Shown: positions 8,134-17,384, numbered from the stretch's first letter. The stretch: DNA of 42,049 nt from an uncultured Gammaproteobacteria bacterium (GCA_913031035.1 CAJWGN010000014.1:1-42049); one strand, 5' to 3'. Numbers and translations are program-made. The notes: generated by a model not told the origin, from the sequence alone.

Positions 8134-10140
8134 CTAAGCTTTTGCGTGCAAGAACTGCATGTGCATCTCAAACTGACCCAGTAAGTCGCCAGTTAGTTGC
8201 TCGATATTGTAGCCGGCTACGTCGTAGTGCTGAGGGCCTTCCATCAAATGAACTTCGGCGCGCCAGTAGGTTTTTTCCTTGTCGCGCTTTGGTAGCTCCG
8301 GAAATGCCACCGAAGGAATGCCGTACTCGCGCAGCCGAATCTCATACTTGAAAGAAGTCTCCGCGCCATAGTCGACGACCAGCTTGATCATGGCATTGGT
8401 TTCTTCAATTCTTGGCAACAGCTGTGTTTTATCAACCTGCAAAGAGACCGCTTCCATGGCAGGCCTGACGGTGCTTTCGATAAAAGCGCGAACGTCTTTC
8501 TTATCATGATCTCCAATTAGGGCGCGCAGGCGCTGTTGCCAGAGTTTGGCTGAAGGAGATTGCGGCACGGGCGCTGGCATGGGGCGCCTTAGCGTTTCTG
8601 AACTCAGCCCCTTGTAAAGCCCGAAGCACATTAAAAACATCACAACGGCGAAGGGCAATGCACTAGTGATCGCAGCCGTTTGCAGTGCCGATAGGCCACC
8701 TGCTAGCAGCAGCGCCGCGGCTACTGCACCTTCGATTATTGCCCAAAAAATCCGCTGCCACACCGGTGGGTCTTCGTTGCCGCCTGAAGTAATAATATCT
8801 ATTACCAGAGAGCCGGAATCCGACGAAGTGACGAAGAACGTTATGATTAGCAGAGTCGCAACCAGTGACATCAAATTAGACCAAGGCAGCTGGTCCAACA
8901 TTACAAATAGCGCCGTCGGTGAATCGACCAAGGCCGCATTTACCAAGCCAATCCCGCTATCGGCGAGCTCCATGGTTAAAGCCGTGTTACCAAAAAGGCT
9001 GAGCCACAAAAAGGTAAAGCCAGCGGGGACGAGCAATACGCCAACGATGAACTCGCGAATGGTCCGGCCGCGAGAAATACGGGCGATGAACATCCCAACA
9101 AACGGTGACCAAGATATCCACCAAGCCCAATAAAACAGAGTCCAGTCTCCCATCCATTCGATCGGTTGGTAGGCATAGAGATTGAAGGTCATATCAACCA
9201 TGCCAGACAGGTAGCCACCTACGTTTTGCATTAGCGCGCCCAAAAGGGTTGCTGTAGGGCCGGCCACTAAAATGAATATCAGCATAATAATAGCAAGCAT
9301 AAGATTTAGCTCGCTGACCCGGCGAATGCCCGCATCGAGGCCGGCAACGACCGAGATTGTTGCCATGCCAGTGATGAAAACAATCAGCACTATTTGTACA
9401 GAGGTGGAGACTTCTATGCCGAACAGAAAATTTAAGCCCGCGTTAACCTGCATCACACCCAGTCCGAGGGAGGTTGCGACGCCGAACATAGTTCCTAGTA
9501 CCGCAAAAATATCGACGGCGTGGCCGATAGGGCCATAAATCCTATCGCCGATTAGTGGGTAAAGTGCCGACCGCACAGATAAGGGCAGGCCGTGACGAAA
9601 AGAGAAATAGGCCAGCGATAAACCCACGACAATGTAAACCGACCAGGCCTGCAAACCCCAATGAAAAAAGGTGATTTCCATTGCATTGCCAGCAGCTTGT
9701 GCGGTTCCACCGATGCCAGATGGAGGCTGAGCAAAGTGAGTTAGTGGTTCTGAAACACCAAAAAACAACAGTCCAATGCCCATGCCAGCGCTGAACAACA
9801 TCGCAAACCAGCTGAGATAAGTGTAATCAGGCTCGGAATCGTCGGGCCCCAATTTGATGTTGGCAAAGCGGCTAAAAGCGAGATACACCACAAAGCCAAA
9901 AAAGAAGGCTATGGACGCCATGTAGAACCAGCCAAAGTTAGTGGTAAGCCAATTTTGCAGGGCGTTGAAAGTAACCGCTGCGTGCTCGCTAAAGCCCGCG
10001 CCATAGATACACACTAGCAAAATTAGTGCCGCTGAAATGAAGAATACCGGTTTGCAAATACTATCGAACAGCTTCGCATCCGTGTCGACTTCAGTAACGG
10101 GTTGCGTTTGGGCTTGTGGTTCTGGAGAGGGCTGAGTCAT
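8134..10140 (-). CDS. BCCT-family betaine/choline/carnitine transporter
   Basis: 668 residues from ATG at 10140, the length of BetT-type carriers with a long C-terminal tail. Twelve hydrophobic segments span about residues 30-515. The family signature lies at about 330-365 (WTLFYWAWWISWSPFVGMFI, then ARISRGRTIREF), and SAGMGIGLLFFGVSEP is in the third to fourth helix region. The cytoplasmic tail (about 520-668) carries a domain seen in osmotically controlled BCCT proteins. It imports quaternary-ammonium or related osmolytes with sodium or protons across the inner membrane. It lies last in a minus-strand run after a TonB receptor and a sulfotransferase gene, 94 bases behind the latter. A 17-bp tandem duplication sits in that spacer. 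Exact substrate cannot be told. Confidence 0.92.
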   Translation of the reverse strand: MTQPSPEPQAQTQPVTEVDTDAKLFDSICKPVFFISAALILLVCIYGAGFSEHAAVTFNALQNWLTTNFGWFYMASIAFFFGFVVYLAFSRFANIKLGPDDSEPDYTYLSWFAMLFSAGMGIGLLFFGVSEPLTHFAQPPSGIGGTAQAAGNAMEITFFHWGLQAWSVYIVVGLSLAYFSFRHGLPLSVRSALYPLIGDRIYGPIGHAVDIFAVLGTMFGVATSLGLGVMQVNAGLNFLFGIEVSTSVQIVLIVFITGMATISVVAGLDAGIRRVSELNLMLAIIMLIFILVAGPTATLLGALMQNVGGYLSGMVDMTFNLYAYQPIEWMGDWTLFYWAWWISWSPFVGMFIARISRGRTIREFIVGVLLVPAGFTFLWLSLFGNTALTMELADSGIGLVNAALVDSPTALFVMLDQLPWSNLMSLVATLLIITFFVTSSDSGSLVIDIITSGGNEDPPVWQRIFWAIIEGAVAAALLLAGGLSALQTAAITSALPFAVVMFLMCFGLYKGLSSETLRRPMPAPVPQSPSAKLWQQRLRALIGDHDKKDVRAFIESTVRPAMEAVSLQVDKTQLLPRIEETNAMIKLVVDYGAETSFKYEIRLREYGIPSVAFPELPKRDKEKTYWRAEVHLMEGPQHYDVAGYNIEQLTGDLLGQFEMHMQFLHAKA

Positions 10141-10141
10141 A

Positions 10142-10175
10142 GGTGAAGTCTCTGTCTGGGTGAAGTCTCTGTCTA
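10142..10175. repeat. 17-bp tandem duplication before BCCT gene
   Basis: ggtgaagtctctgtctg is followed at once by ggtgaagtctctgtcta, just upstream of the BCCT start. A looser repetition (aataaagcctttgtt, caaagaaagcctctttc) continues to about 10208. Confidence 0.85.
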
Positions 10176-10234
10176 AATAAAGCCTTTGTTCAAAGAAAGC
10201 CTCTTTCAGTTTTGCGAGTTTTTTGTATTTATTT

Positions 10235-12274
10235 TTAGATTTTCTGAATCTCTGTTGATAATGATGCCAGTGTTGGTCCCAAAGAGTGCTTTAAGGGATC
10301 AAGGTAGGGATCATATTTTCTCCATTGACCAACCCCGGCGCTATTAACAGGCTTGCGCACCTGCTCTGAGCTTGGCGTTCTGACATTGCGCTGAGTATTA
10401 TGAAAATCGAGACAGGCTTGTTCAAACGGCAGGTCGCAGAAGTCGAGCATTCGCCGAACCTGATCTTCTAGATCGGTTATAACATTTTCGTTATCAACCC
10501 GCAGCACAAACCCGGGCAGTACTTCATCCCAGTGCGCCATTAGGGTGATGTAATCTTGATAGTATTGGCCAACGTCTGCCAGCGAGTAGCTAAACTCTTG
10601 TCCTTCAGCAAACAGCTGTTTAAAACCGCTAAAACAGCAGTCCAGCGGATTTCGCCTAGCATCGATAATTTTCGCGTTAGGCAGCATCATTTTAATCAGA
10701 CCAATATGGCGAAAGTTGTTAGGCATTTTGTCAATAAAAAACGGCGCGCCCTGCCGATGGATTTTGGTGTCTTCGATAAAGTCTTTGCCAAATTGAGCAA
10801 GCTCTTGCTGGCTAAGTAATTCTAAAACCTGAGGGTACCCGGGGGTGACGCCGTCTATTGAATGTCTGCGCAGCCTCTGCGAGAGAGACAAAACATTAGG
10901 CAGCTCTAAGGTGCCGTCTACTTGGCTGTGGCTAGAAAGAATTTGCTCGATTAGAGTTGAGCCTGCTCGTGGCATGCCTAAGATAAAAATTGGGTCTGGG
11001 CTGGAATGGCCAAAGTCTTTAGTACTGGCGAGAAGCTTTGCGGTTACATGCTCTTGCTGCAGTTTAAATTCTGCAGTGACTTGGTCTGCATCATATCGGC
11101 TTTGTGATTTTTTTAGACTGTTACCCTGCTCATAAAAAGCAAAGGCTTGTTCAATATTTTCTTTGTCCTCAAAGGCTTTGCCCAGCGCGAAGCTCAAATG
11201 TACGCGCTCCATAAACGAGAGGTTGTCATCTTGCTGGAGTGCCAGCATCTGCTGGATCTGGTCATCGCTAAACCGATAGGTCTTAAGGTTGGCTAGTGCA
11301 AAATAGGCCTCGCCGTGTCGTGGGTAGGCGGCTATGGCTTGCTGATAGCTGGCGATGGCGCTTGCAGCCTCACCTTTCGTCTTCAGGGCATGGCCCTTGG
11401 AGGTGAGCGTGACGGGATCGTTTGGCAAAACTTTTAAGAGTTCGTCAAAGGTCGTCAGTGCTTCGTCAAACTTACCGGACTGCATGCACTGCACCGCAAA
11501 GAGTGACTGAAACTGAGGGTTGGCCGGATCGCGCTCTAGTAGCTTTTGTGCTTGATCTTGAGCTTTAAGGTGCTGCTGACGTTTGCGCAGCACTTGAATG
11601 TAATCGATATGCACGGGGATATTGTTGGGGGCTAAGAGGCTGGCAGAGTGCAGCAGCAGTTCAGCGTCCTCCAATATGCCTAGTCGCATGCCAATGTCTG
11701 CAAGCAAGCGCATGGCTTCCACGTGGTGAGGTATCTTCTTAAGAAATGCGCGGCACAGCTCTTCGGCTCGCAGCAGCTTGCCCATAGAGATGAGATCAAC
11801 CACAGCGACCAGCGGTTTTGGCATGGCGACTAGTTGCTTCAGCTGGTCTTGCACGCGTGCTAAGCGGGCACGTTCGCCGCGCTGAGTATGAAATTCTATT
11901 CTGGCCTTATAGCTGGCTATCAGCGCCGGGTTATAAAAGCAGGCGCGCTCAAAGGCTTGCATAGCTTTATCTTTATTGCCGAGGGCACGCTGATTGTAGC
12001 CTTCTTCTTGATGGGCGCGGCCGTGCTCCGGCTGGACTGACTTCAGCTGGGCAAGAGTGTCTAAAGACGCTTGGTATTGTTGGGTGTAACGGAGGCAGAC
12101 GGCGCTCATATAAAGCGCCTCTGGGTCGTCCGGTCTTGATTTGAGTAGTTTCTGTAAAGCGTCGAGGGCGGCTGCGAACTGCTGACCTTGAATTAGCTTT
12201 TGAGCAGCCTCAAGACTGCTAGAGTGCTCTTGGGAATCGTTTTGTGGACTCGGTAAACTCACAGGCACTCCCAA
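10235..12274 (-). CDS. TPR-repeat sulfotransferase
   Basis: The N-terminal half (about 1-390) is built of tetratricopeptide repeats, for example QFAAALDALQKLLKSRPDDP and GKFDEALTTFDELLKVLPND. The C-terminal part is a sulfotransferase fold: a PAPS 5'-phosphosulfate loop at about 429-442 (FILGMPRAGSTLIEQIL) and a 3'-phosphate-binding segment at about 540 (DARRNPLDCCFSGFKQ). It probably moves sulfate from PAPS to a hydroxyl or tyrosine on a partner recognised by the TPR part. No signal peptide is seen, so it acts in the cytoplasm. Genes of this kind often sit beside TonB receptors in marine Gammaproteobacteria, as here, 47 bases after the receptor stop. The start is uncertain: TTG at 12274, or GTG at 12262 with GGGAG before it. 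Confidence 0.88.
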   Translation of the reverse strand: MGVPVSLPSPQNDSQEHSSSLEAAQKLIQGQQFAAALDALQKLLKSRPDDPEALYMSAVCLRYTQQYQASLDTLAQLKSVQPEHGRAHQEEGYNQRALGNKDKAMQAFERACFYNPALIASYKARIEFHTQRGERARLARVQDQLKQLVAMPKPLVAVVDLISMGKLLRAEELCRAFLKKIPHHVEAMRLLADIGMRLGILEDAELLLHSASLLAPNNIPVHIDYIQVLRKRQQHLKAQDQAQKLLERDPANPQFQSLFAVQCMQSGKFDEALTTFDELLKVLPNDPVTLTSKGHALKTKGEAASAIASYQQAIAAYPRHGEAYFALANLKTYRFSDDQIQQMLALQQDDNLSFMERVHLSFALGKAFEDKENIEQAFAFYEQGNSLKKSQSRYDADQVTAEFKLQQEHVTAKLLASTKDFGHSSPDPIFILGMPRAGSTLIEQILSSHSQVDGTLELPNVLSLSQRLRRHSIDGVTPGYPQVLELLSQQELAQFGKDFIEDTKIHRQGAPFFIDKMPNNFRHIGLIKMMLPNAKIIDARRNPLDCCFSGFKQLFAEGQEFSYSLADVGQYYQDYITLMAHWDEVLPGFVLRVDNENVITDLEDQVRRMLDFCDLPFEQACLDFHNTQRNVRTPSSEQVRKPVNSAGVGQWRKYDPYLDPLKHSLGPTLASLSTEIQKI

Positions 12275-12284
12275 GGAGTGCCTG
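12262..12284 (-). promoter_or_regulatory. Hairpin over the sulfotransferase ribosome site
   Basis: caggcactc (12262-12270) pairs perfectly with gagtgcctg (12276-12284) around a 5-base loop. On the minus strand the 3' arm contains the GGGAG ribosome site and reaches the candidate GTG start, so in mRNA it could hide the translation start. It could also slow transcription between receptor and sulfotransferase genes. Seen directly; the role is inferred. Confidence 0.45.
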
Positions 12285-12321
12285 CTTCATAGCGAGCTAA
12301 AAGAGGGTTCAGAATGATTGC

Positions 12322-14799
12322 CTAAAATTCGTAGGCAACTCGAACTCCACCATTAAATGGTCGCGCATAGGTTACTCGCTGGCGATCATAAATGAACGAG
12401 CTTGCAATTTCAGCGCGCTCATCACCAATGTTTTCAGCAAATACATCTACAGACCATTTATCATTGGCAATGCCGGCGGTTAGTCCAAACATAAGCCAGC
12501 TGTCCATCTTGTCACGGTTGATTGTGATGATGTCGCTGTAGGCTTCGTCGGAATAAGTTACGTGTGGCATTACATGGGCGATACGGCCAGAGCCGATGCT
12601 CCACTCGTAGCGAGCGCGAAGGTTAAATTGAAACTCTGGTGCGAACGCGAGCGAATCACCAACGATAACGTCGTTGGTTGGGGTGATGACGTTGGTGATC
12701 TCGGTGTCTAATAACGAGAACGCCCCTGTTATTGTCAGCCCGGATATCGAAGCCGGTGCATAAATAAAGTCGCCTTCTATACCTTTAACTTCTGCATCTG
12801 CCGCGTTGTCAGAAAAGAACAGGTTGGTGATGCTTGGGTCAAAGATAGTCGTCTGCAAACGTTCGATTTCTGAGAAAAAGATTGCGCCGTTAAAACGTAG
12901 CTGGTTATCCATAAAGTCAGCTTTCCAACCAAGCTCGTAGTTAGTCAGATCATCGGTGTCGATCGCGAAAGGAACTGTAAATGTTCCCGCTGCGTTAGAC
13001 GAGCCGCCAGGACGGTTAAGCAGGCCCGGTCTGAAACCTTCAGAGAAAGTTGCGTAAACCAAGGTGTTGGCATCCGGTGTCCAGTTCAAGCTGAACTTGG
13101 TGATGATGCCGTCAGTAGAGGCAGTGTCTGGGTTAGGGCTGCTAAACAGGGTGTCTAAATTGTTGCCAGCGTTATTGTCTGTGGTTGCACCAAAGTTACC
13201 GAATGAACCAGCTGCGCTTCCCTTTAAATCTACTTCGATATCGTACCAACGTGCACCGGTGATAATAGAGAACTGATCGTTCAGATCGAAAGTGACTTCA
13301 CCGAACACGCCTTGCTGCTTATCGGTACGCACTACGTCGTTGCGAAAGATCACGCCGTCTGGATACTGACCAGTATCGCGAACAGTTGCTCCTTGGGCCG
13401 AGAAATTAGGACCGAAACCGCGGGTGCCATTAAAGGATATCGCCTCAGTAGAGCCAGGGTAAGTAAAGTTGTTCAGTTCTTGTAGCTCAAGATCGCTGTA
13501 AAAACCGCCAAAGGTAGCGCTTATGGGACGGTCTGGGTTGGTTGCAAAACGCAGTTCGTGAGTACTAATTTTTGTCTCAGTGTCGCTGTTTACAAACAAG
13601 TTAGGTGCCTGACAAGTTCCCATTGGAGCGGCGCCAGGGTAAGACACGCTGCCATCACACACATAATAAGGCAGGTACTGGCCAACAAATAAGTAATCTG
13701 AATAGTCGACTAGCTGATCTGCTTCGCGGTCGGTAAAGGCTCCGGCGTAGACCACTTCAAGCTCTCCCAGCATCCCCTTAAGGGTCCAGCTGGTGTTGCT
13801 GAATGTGTCTTCTAAAGAATCTTCCTGAAAGCGCTGAATTTCAAGATCACCTAAATTAGGGTCGGTAAAGAAAACGCCTTCGGTTTCAAGTTCTTGCTGG
13901 GCATGGGCAACTGTAAGGTTCCAGTCGTTGTTAATTTCCCACAGGCCGCTAAGTCTAAAGCCGGAATAAGTTGCGTCATTGAAGTCTTCTTCAACGCGGT
14001 TGCCATTATCAGCATCAATAAAACGAACGCCACTTAGGTCAGCCGTGGATTGAAAGCCTGCACGTCCCGCAGCAACTGGAAGCCCGTTGGCGCGCACTGT
14101 GCCTTCTGGGCGGAAGCGAGCGCTTTCTCGTGCGCTGCGTTTGCCGGCAACGTTGTCGATATAGCCGCCTTGGTTATCTACGTAAACTACGGCGCGTAAG
14201 GCCACGGTATCACTAACCGGAAGATTGACGACACCTTCTACGTTATTGCTCATCTCGCCATCTTTAGTGAACGAGGTGCCGAATTTGAGTTTAGCGCTGC
14301 TGGTGTTGAGTTCAGGCTTGTTAGTAATCAAGCGCACCGTGCCGGCCTGTGAGCTAGCACCAAACAGAGTGCCCTGAGGGCCGGCCAATACTTCAATTCG
14401 CTGCATGTCGGCCGCGTAGACATCAAGATTTCTGCCTGGCTGAGCCAGAGGCTGTTCATCAAGATAAAGAGCAACGTTAGGTGCTAAACCAGCCACCCCA
14501 GCGGTGGTGAGTCCTGGGGTGGTTGATGCCACACCGCGGATATAAATTGTGTTTTGGCCTGGGCCACTGCCGCCGGCCGTGACGTTAGGCAATTGTAGCA
14601 AATAGTCTTCAAAATTTGTTACGCCAAGCTGATCGAGCGATTCCGCAGTTAGGGCGGAGACAGCAACAGGGACATCTTGCATGCTCTCCACGCGCTTGGT
14701 TGCAGTCACCATAATCTCTTCTATTTGTGCCTGAGCAGGGACAACTATTGCGCTGCTTGCGAGAGCTATTGCGAGATGAAGCTGTTTCTTGCGGTACAT
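12322..14799 (-). CDS. TonB-dependent outer-membrane receptor
   Basis: 825 residues from ATG at 14799. A signal peptide (1-24, ending AQA) is followed by a TonB-box-like EEIMVTATKR, then a plug domain (about 40-165) with VPVAVSALTAESLDQLGVTN, IYIRGVAS and VLAGPQGTLFGASSQAGTVR. The rest is a 22-strand beta-barrel ending VAYEF, with the usual C-terminal aromatic residue. Domain order and length are normal for the iron-complex/vitamin-type receptor group used by marine Gammaproteobacteria and Sphingomonads for varied organic ligands; ligand unknown. There is no Fur box before it, which argues against a siderophore role. It is divergent from a MarR regulator and followed by a TPR-sulfotransferase on the same strand. 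Confidence 0.93.
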   Translation of the reverse strand: MYRKKQLHLAIALASSAIVVPAQAQIEEIMVTATKRVESMQDVPVAVSALTAESLDQLGVTNFEDYLLQLPNVTAGGSGPGQNTIYIRGVASTTPGLTTAGVAGLAPNVALYLDEQPLAQPGRNLDVYAADMQRIEVLAGPQGTLFGASSQAGTVRLITNKPELNTSSAKLKFGTSFTKDGEMSNNVEGVVNLPVSDTVALRAVVYVDNQGGYIDNVAGKRSARESARFRPEGTVRANGLPVAAGRAGFQSTADLSGVRFIDADNGNRVEEDFNDATYSGFRLSGLWEINNDWNLTVAHAQQELETEGVFFTDPNLGDLEIQRFQEDSLEDTFSNTSWTLKGMLGELEVVYAGAFTDREADQLVDYSDYLFVGQYLPYYVCDGSVSYPGAAPMGTCQAPNLFVNSDTETKISTHELRFATNPDRPISATFGGFYSDLELQELNNFTYPGSTEAISFNGTRGFGPNFSAQGATVRDTGQYPDGVIFRNDVVRTDKQQGVFGEVTFDLNDQFSIITGARWYDIEVDLKGSAAGSFGNFGATTDNNAGNNLDTLFSSPNPDTASTDGIITKFSLNWTPDANTLVYATFSEGFRPGLLNRPGGSSNAAGTFTVPFAIDTDDLTNYELGWKADFMDNQLRFNGAIFFSEIERLQTTIFDPSITNLFFSDNAADAEVKGIEGDFIYAPASISGLTITGAFSLLDTEITNVITPTNDVIVGDSLAFAPEFQFNLRARYEWSIGSGRIAHVMPHVTYSDEAYSDIITINRDKMDSWLMFGLTAGIANDKWSVDVFAENIGDERAEIASSFIYDRQRVTYARPFNGGVRVAYEF

Positions 14800-14903
14800 A
14801 AAAAGATGCCTTTTTTATTAAGGGTGGACTAAATTCCAAGCAAAATTATAACGTATTGAAAGTATATTTGTAGGACATTTTATCAAAAACACCATAAAGA
14901 GAG

Positions 14904-14923
14904 GGTATTTAGATGGTAATACC
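14904..14923. promoter_or_regulatory. Dyad operator candidate between receptor and MarR gene
   Basis: ggtatt and aatacc form a perfect inverted repeat around 8 bases in the 300-base divergent promoter region. Its total length of 20 bases suits a MarR dimer, and MarR proteins commonly bind next to their own gene. Confidence 0.3.
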
Positions 14924-15105
14924 TTGAATAAAAGTTATATTTTACAGTAGCTTAAGCTGTATCGAGGTGGCTCGTAAAGCTGTCTATCTTTGATTGAATA
15001 ACAGGATGTAATTAGAGGTCTAATGAAATTTTAGGGTGATTTTTAGGCGAAAGTCTGCCCTAATTGCATCCGGATTTAGAGCTAGAACAATCGAATACAG
15101 AGTTG

Positions 15106-15585
15106 ATGATTATGAAAGACTATGAAGAGCTGCTCATTGCATTGCGGCGCACCACCAGGGCCATCGACTTGCACTCAAAAAAGCTGCAGCGCGAAACCGG
15201 CCTAACCACATCGCAACTACTGGTGCTTGAGGCCGCGGCCACGCTTGATAAGCCTTCCCCCGGCAACATTGCAAAAGAAATTCAGCTATCTCAAGCTACA
15301 GTGACTAGCTTAATTGACAGAATGGAACGCAACGATTTGGTGTTGCGCAAGAAAAACAACAATGACAAGCGTGTTGTCGAAGTTAGTTTGACAGAAAAGG
15401 GTGCTCGCATGATTGAGTTGGCCCCCGAGCCTTTGCAGGCAGGTTTTCTCAGGGAGTTCCGCAAGCTAGAGCGTTGGGAGCAGCATCAGCTAATCGGCTC
15501 AATGCAACGAATTGCCGTGTTAATGGATGCTGAGGATATCGATGCCTCGCCTATTTTGGTTACTGGCGAGGTGAGGTTGGGTTAA
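15106..15585 (+). CDS. MarR-family transcriptional regulator (EctR-like)
   Basis: About 159 residues from ATG at 15106. A TTG at 15064 in the same frame would add 14 plausible residues (HPDLELEQSNTEL). The ALRRTTRAIDLHSKKL helix near the N-terminus resembles EctR-type MarR proteins that control osmolyte genes. The winged helix-turn-helix follows: TTSQLLVLEA, then PSPGNIAKEIQLSQATVTSL and IDRMERNDLV, with the wing KKNNNDKRVVEVSLTEKG. It probably binds a palindrome as a dimer. It is divergent from the receptor-sulfotransferase-BCCT run and is the best candidate to regulate it. A strong hairpin follows its stop. Confidence 0.88.
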   Translation: MIMKDYEELLIALRRTTRAIDLHSKKLQRETGLTTSQLLVLEAAATLDKPSPGNIAKEIQLSQATVTSLIDRMERNDLVLRKKNNNDKRVVEVSLTEKGARMIELAPEPLQAGFLREFRKLERWEQHQLIGSMQRIAVLMDAEDIDASPILVTGEVRLG

Positions 15586-15590
15586 TAGCT

Positions 15591-15620
15591 CGGGCAGCCT
15601 GTTTTGAATCAGGCTGCCCG
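15591..15620 (+). terminator. Strong hairpin after MarR gene
   Basis: cgggcagcctg (15591-15601) pairs perfectly over 11 bp with caggctgcccg (15610-15620) around an 8-base loop, 5 bases after the MarR stop. The T tract is missing (tattgagg follows), so its efficiency is uncertain. Confidence 0.6.
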
Positions 15621-15664
15621 TATTGAGGCTAAGGCAGTGGAGTAGGCAGGTAGTAATAACCGCG

Positions 15665-15800
15665 TCAATGTGGCTTAGCTATTAAAACTGGATAATTCGG
15701 CTCAGTTATCAGGCCCGGCTAATTTGCTCCGAGTATTAGACCCGCTAGCGTGGCTCAAATATGAGACCTGTTATGTGAGTCAGGTATGTGGTTTAAGCAG
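15665..15800. repeat. Degenerate repeat of about 27 bp
   Basis: Units beginning ggcttagctatta, ggctcagttatca, ctccgagtattag, ggctcaaatatga and gagtcaggtatgt follow each other every 25-28 bases. They share a ggctcag-x-tat core but are well diverged. The repeat fills the space between the MarR gene's hairpin and the lipoprotein gene. Confidence 0.55.
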
Positions 15801-15820
15801 TAGGCCTAGGAATGTGACCA

Positions 15821-16552
15821 ATGAAAATCCTTGAAACGATCGCTCTTATTTGTTTTGCCGCTGTGGCCACTGGCTGCTCAGTAGATCAACAAATCAAAAC
15901 AATAACGCCAGGCGTTTTGACCGTCGCGGTGACGTCAGAAGCCCCCACCAACCCTTATGATTCGCAGCTCTGGATCAGAGAGTATGTTGAGCGGTTTGCT
16001 GCCGAGAATACGCTAGAAATCTCATGGGTTGTGGTCCCTTTCAATGAGTCATGGCTGCTGGCCAGCACAGATGAAGTGGATTTAGTCGCAACCAATGTTG
16101 CTAACTTTTCCGACCGCGCCCATCCGGGCGCCACATTCTCTGCGCCGTTTCTCTACGAGCGCCGCGCGCTGCGTATTAACCCCAAAGACCAAGCGCTTTA
16201 CGAGCACATTAACGATTTTTTAGGCAAGACCGTCGGTGTCGTTTCAGGAATGGCGGCCGAGCGCGATGTGAATAACCGTGCACCGGATGGCGTAATAGTG
16301 ATAACCACCAACAGCTTCGCTGAGCTTTATGCCGAGTTTGACCTTGGGCAGTTAGATGCCATCGCCGAAGCCGAATACTATTCGCTTGATGGCGAAATAA
16401 TTCCGTCACACGGGGATGACGTAATCCTAATTGACCACCACGACCTAACCCCGGGCCAGCGCGAAGAGTCAGTTTTTGTTGTGTCCAACAATAGCCAAAA
16501 TCTGTTATTCGCCGTGAATGCCTTTGTAGCCCAGACCAAATTCCCGCTCTGA
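15821..16552 (+). CDS. Family 3 extracellular solute-binding lipoprotein
   Basis: 243 residues from ATG at 15821. A lipobox (AVATGCS, Cys at residue 19) predicts a lipid-anchored envelope protein. The body reads as a type II periplasmic binding fold of the amino-acid-binding group: GVLTVAVTSEAPTNPY near the start, EVDLVATN, then LGKTVGVVSGMAAERDVN at the domain crossover and LGQLDAIAEAEYYSL. Similar domains sit at the N-terminus of the lytic transglycosylase MltF, but no transglycosylase domain follows. No ABC permease genes are adjacent, so it is an orphan binding protein, perhaps a sensor or partner of a distant transporter. Ligand unknown. Confidence 0.75.
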   Translation: MKILETIALICFAAVATGCSVDQQIKTITPGVLTVAVTSEAPTNPYDSQLWIREYVERFAAENTLEISWVVVPFNESWLLASTDEVDLVATNVANFSDRAHPGATFSAPFLYERRALRINPKDQALYEHINDFLGKTVGVVSGMAAERDVNNRAPDGVIVITTNSFAELYAEFDLGQLDAIAEAEYYSLDGEIIPSHGDDVILIDHHDLTPGQREESVFVVSNNSQNLLFAVNAFVAQTKFPL

Positions 16553-16560
16553 CTGGTCAT

Positions 16561-16686
16561 ATTACTGTGCTGCTAACTGTGACAACAACTATGTCAGCTG
16601 CAATAACTATGGCATTTGCAATAACTATGGCAGCAGCAACAGCTATGATTATTGTGACAACTGTAAAAACAGTGACGTTAAAGGGT
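16561..16686. repeat. Degenerate 18-bp tandem repeat, five to seven copies
   Basis: Successive 18-base units at 16579, 16597, 16615, 16633 and 16651 resemble gctgcaataactatggca; the two central copies differ only in the first three bases. The flanking units are weaker. As 18 is a multiple of three, one frame reads through it as an AITMA-rich peptide ending exactly at the TTGA that overlaps the next gene's start; this is probably a by-product of the repeat. Confidence 0.75.
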
Positions 16687-16694
16687 TTATCAAA

Positions 16695-17309
16695 TTGACT
16701 ACGTACGCCGTTATCGATTTCGAGACCACAGGTTTATCTCCCGCTCATGGTGCGCGGCCTACCGAGGTTGGTATCTGTTTGGTGGAGGGCGGGCGCATAG
16801 TTGATCACTACCAAAGCTTGATGAACCCCGGCGTTCCCATTCCTTATGAGATTCAAGGCCTAACCGGCATTACCGACGCCATGGTAAGGGCTGCGCCACC
16901 GGTATCGACGGTGATGGCAGAGACTGCCAGCTTTGTAGGCGATCGGCCCTTGTTGGCTCACAATGCCGCCTTTGATAGAAAATTCTGGGAAGTTGAACTT
17001 AAGACTATTGAGCAAACGCCCCGCATGGACATGGCCTGCTCTTTACTGCTTTCTAGACGTTTGTTTCCAACGCTCCCCAATCACCGCTTAGCAACATTAG
17101 TAAGGTCATTGCGCCTGCCCATGGAAGGCACTTTTCATCGGGCGCTGGCAGATGCTGAATGCACCGCTCATCTGTTGATACGTATCCAAGAAGAACTGCA
17201 GGGACGCTTTAAATTAGCAACCGTTGACCATGCTCTTCTAATGGCGATTCAAAAGGCCAGCAAGCACGATCTGGATAATTGTGTTGGCAAGTACTGTGGG
17301 ATTGTTTGA
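16695..17309 (+). CDS. DEDDh-type 3'-5' exonuclease (DnaQ/RNase T fold)
   Basis: 204 residues from TTG at 16695; the usual family start (MTTYAVIDFETTG) begins exactly there. Metal-binding residues of the DEDDh class are all present: D8 and E10 in DFETTG, D94 in AHNAAFDRKFW, then H148 and D153 in FHRALADAE. It should remove nucleotides from 3' ends of DNA or RNA using two metal ions. It is close in size to the proofreading subunit of DNA polymerase III, but it lacks the C-terminal polymerase-binding tail typical of DnaQ, so it is better called an accessory exonuclease. An 18-bp repeat fills the space before it. Confidence 0.88.
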   Translation: MTTYAVIDFETTGLSPAHGARPTEVGICLVEGGRIVDHYQSLMNPGVPIPYEIQGLTGITDAMVRAAPPVSTVMAETASFVGDRPLLAHNAAFDRKFWEVELKTIEQTPRMDMACSLLLSRRLFPTLPNHRLATLVRSLRLPMEGTFHRALADAECTAHLLIRIQEELQGRFKLATVDHALLMAIQKASKHDLDNCVGKYCGIV

Positions 17310-17384
17310 TTGAGTACGGCGTCAACGTGAAACGGCCGATTGGCTGCGACTGCTAAGGATTAGCTTTGTGAATTAAAGGCCAAG

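Noticed and set aside
16579..16697. Small repeat-encoded ORF (AITMA-rich) ending at the exonuclease start, as a leader peptide
   Set aside because: The open frame is explained by an 18-base repeat (multiple of three); no ribosome site is seen before its GTG.
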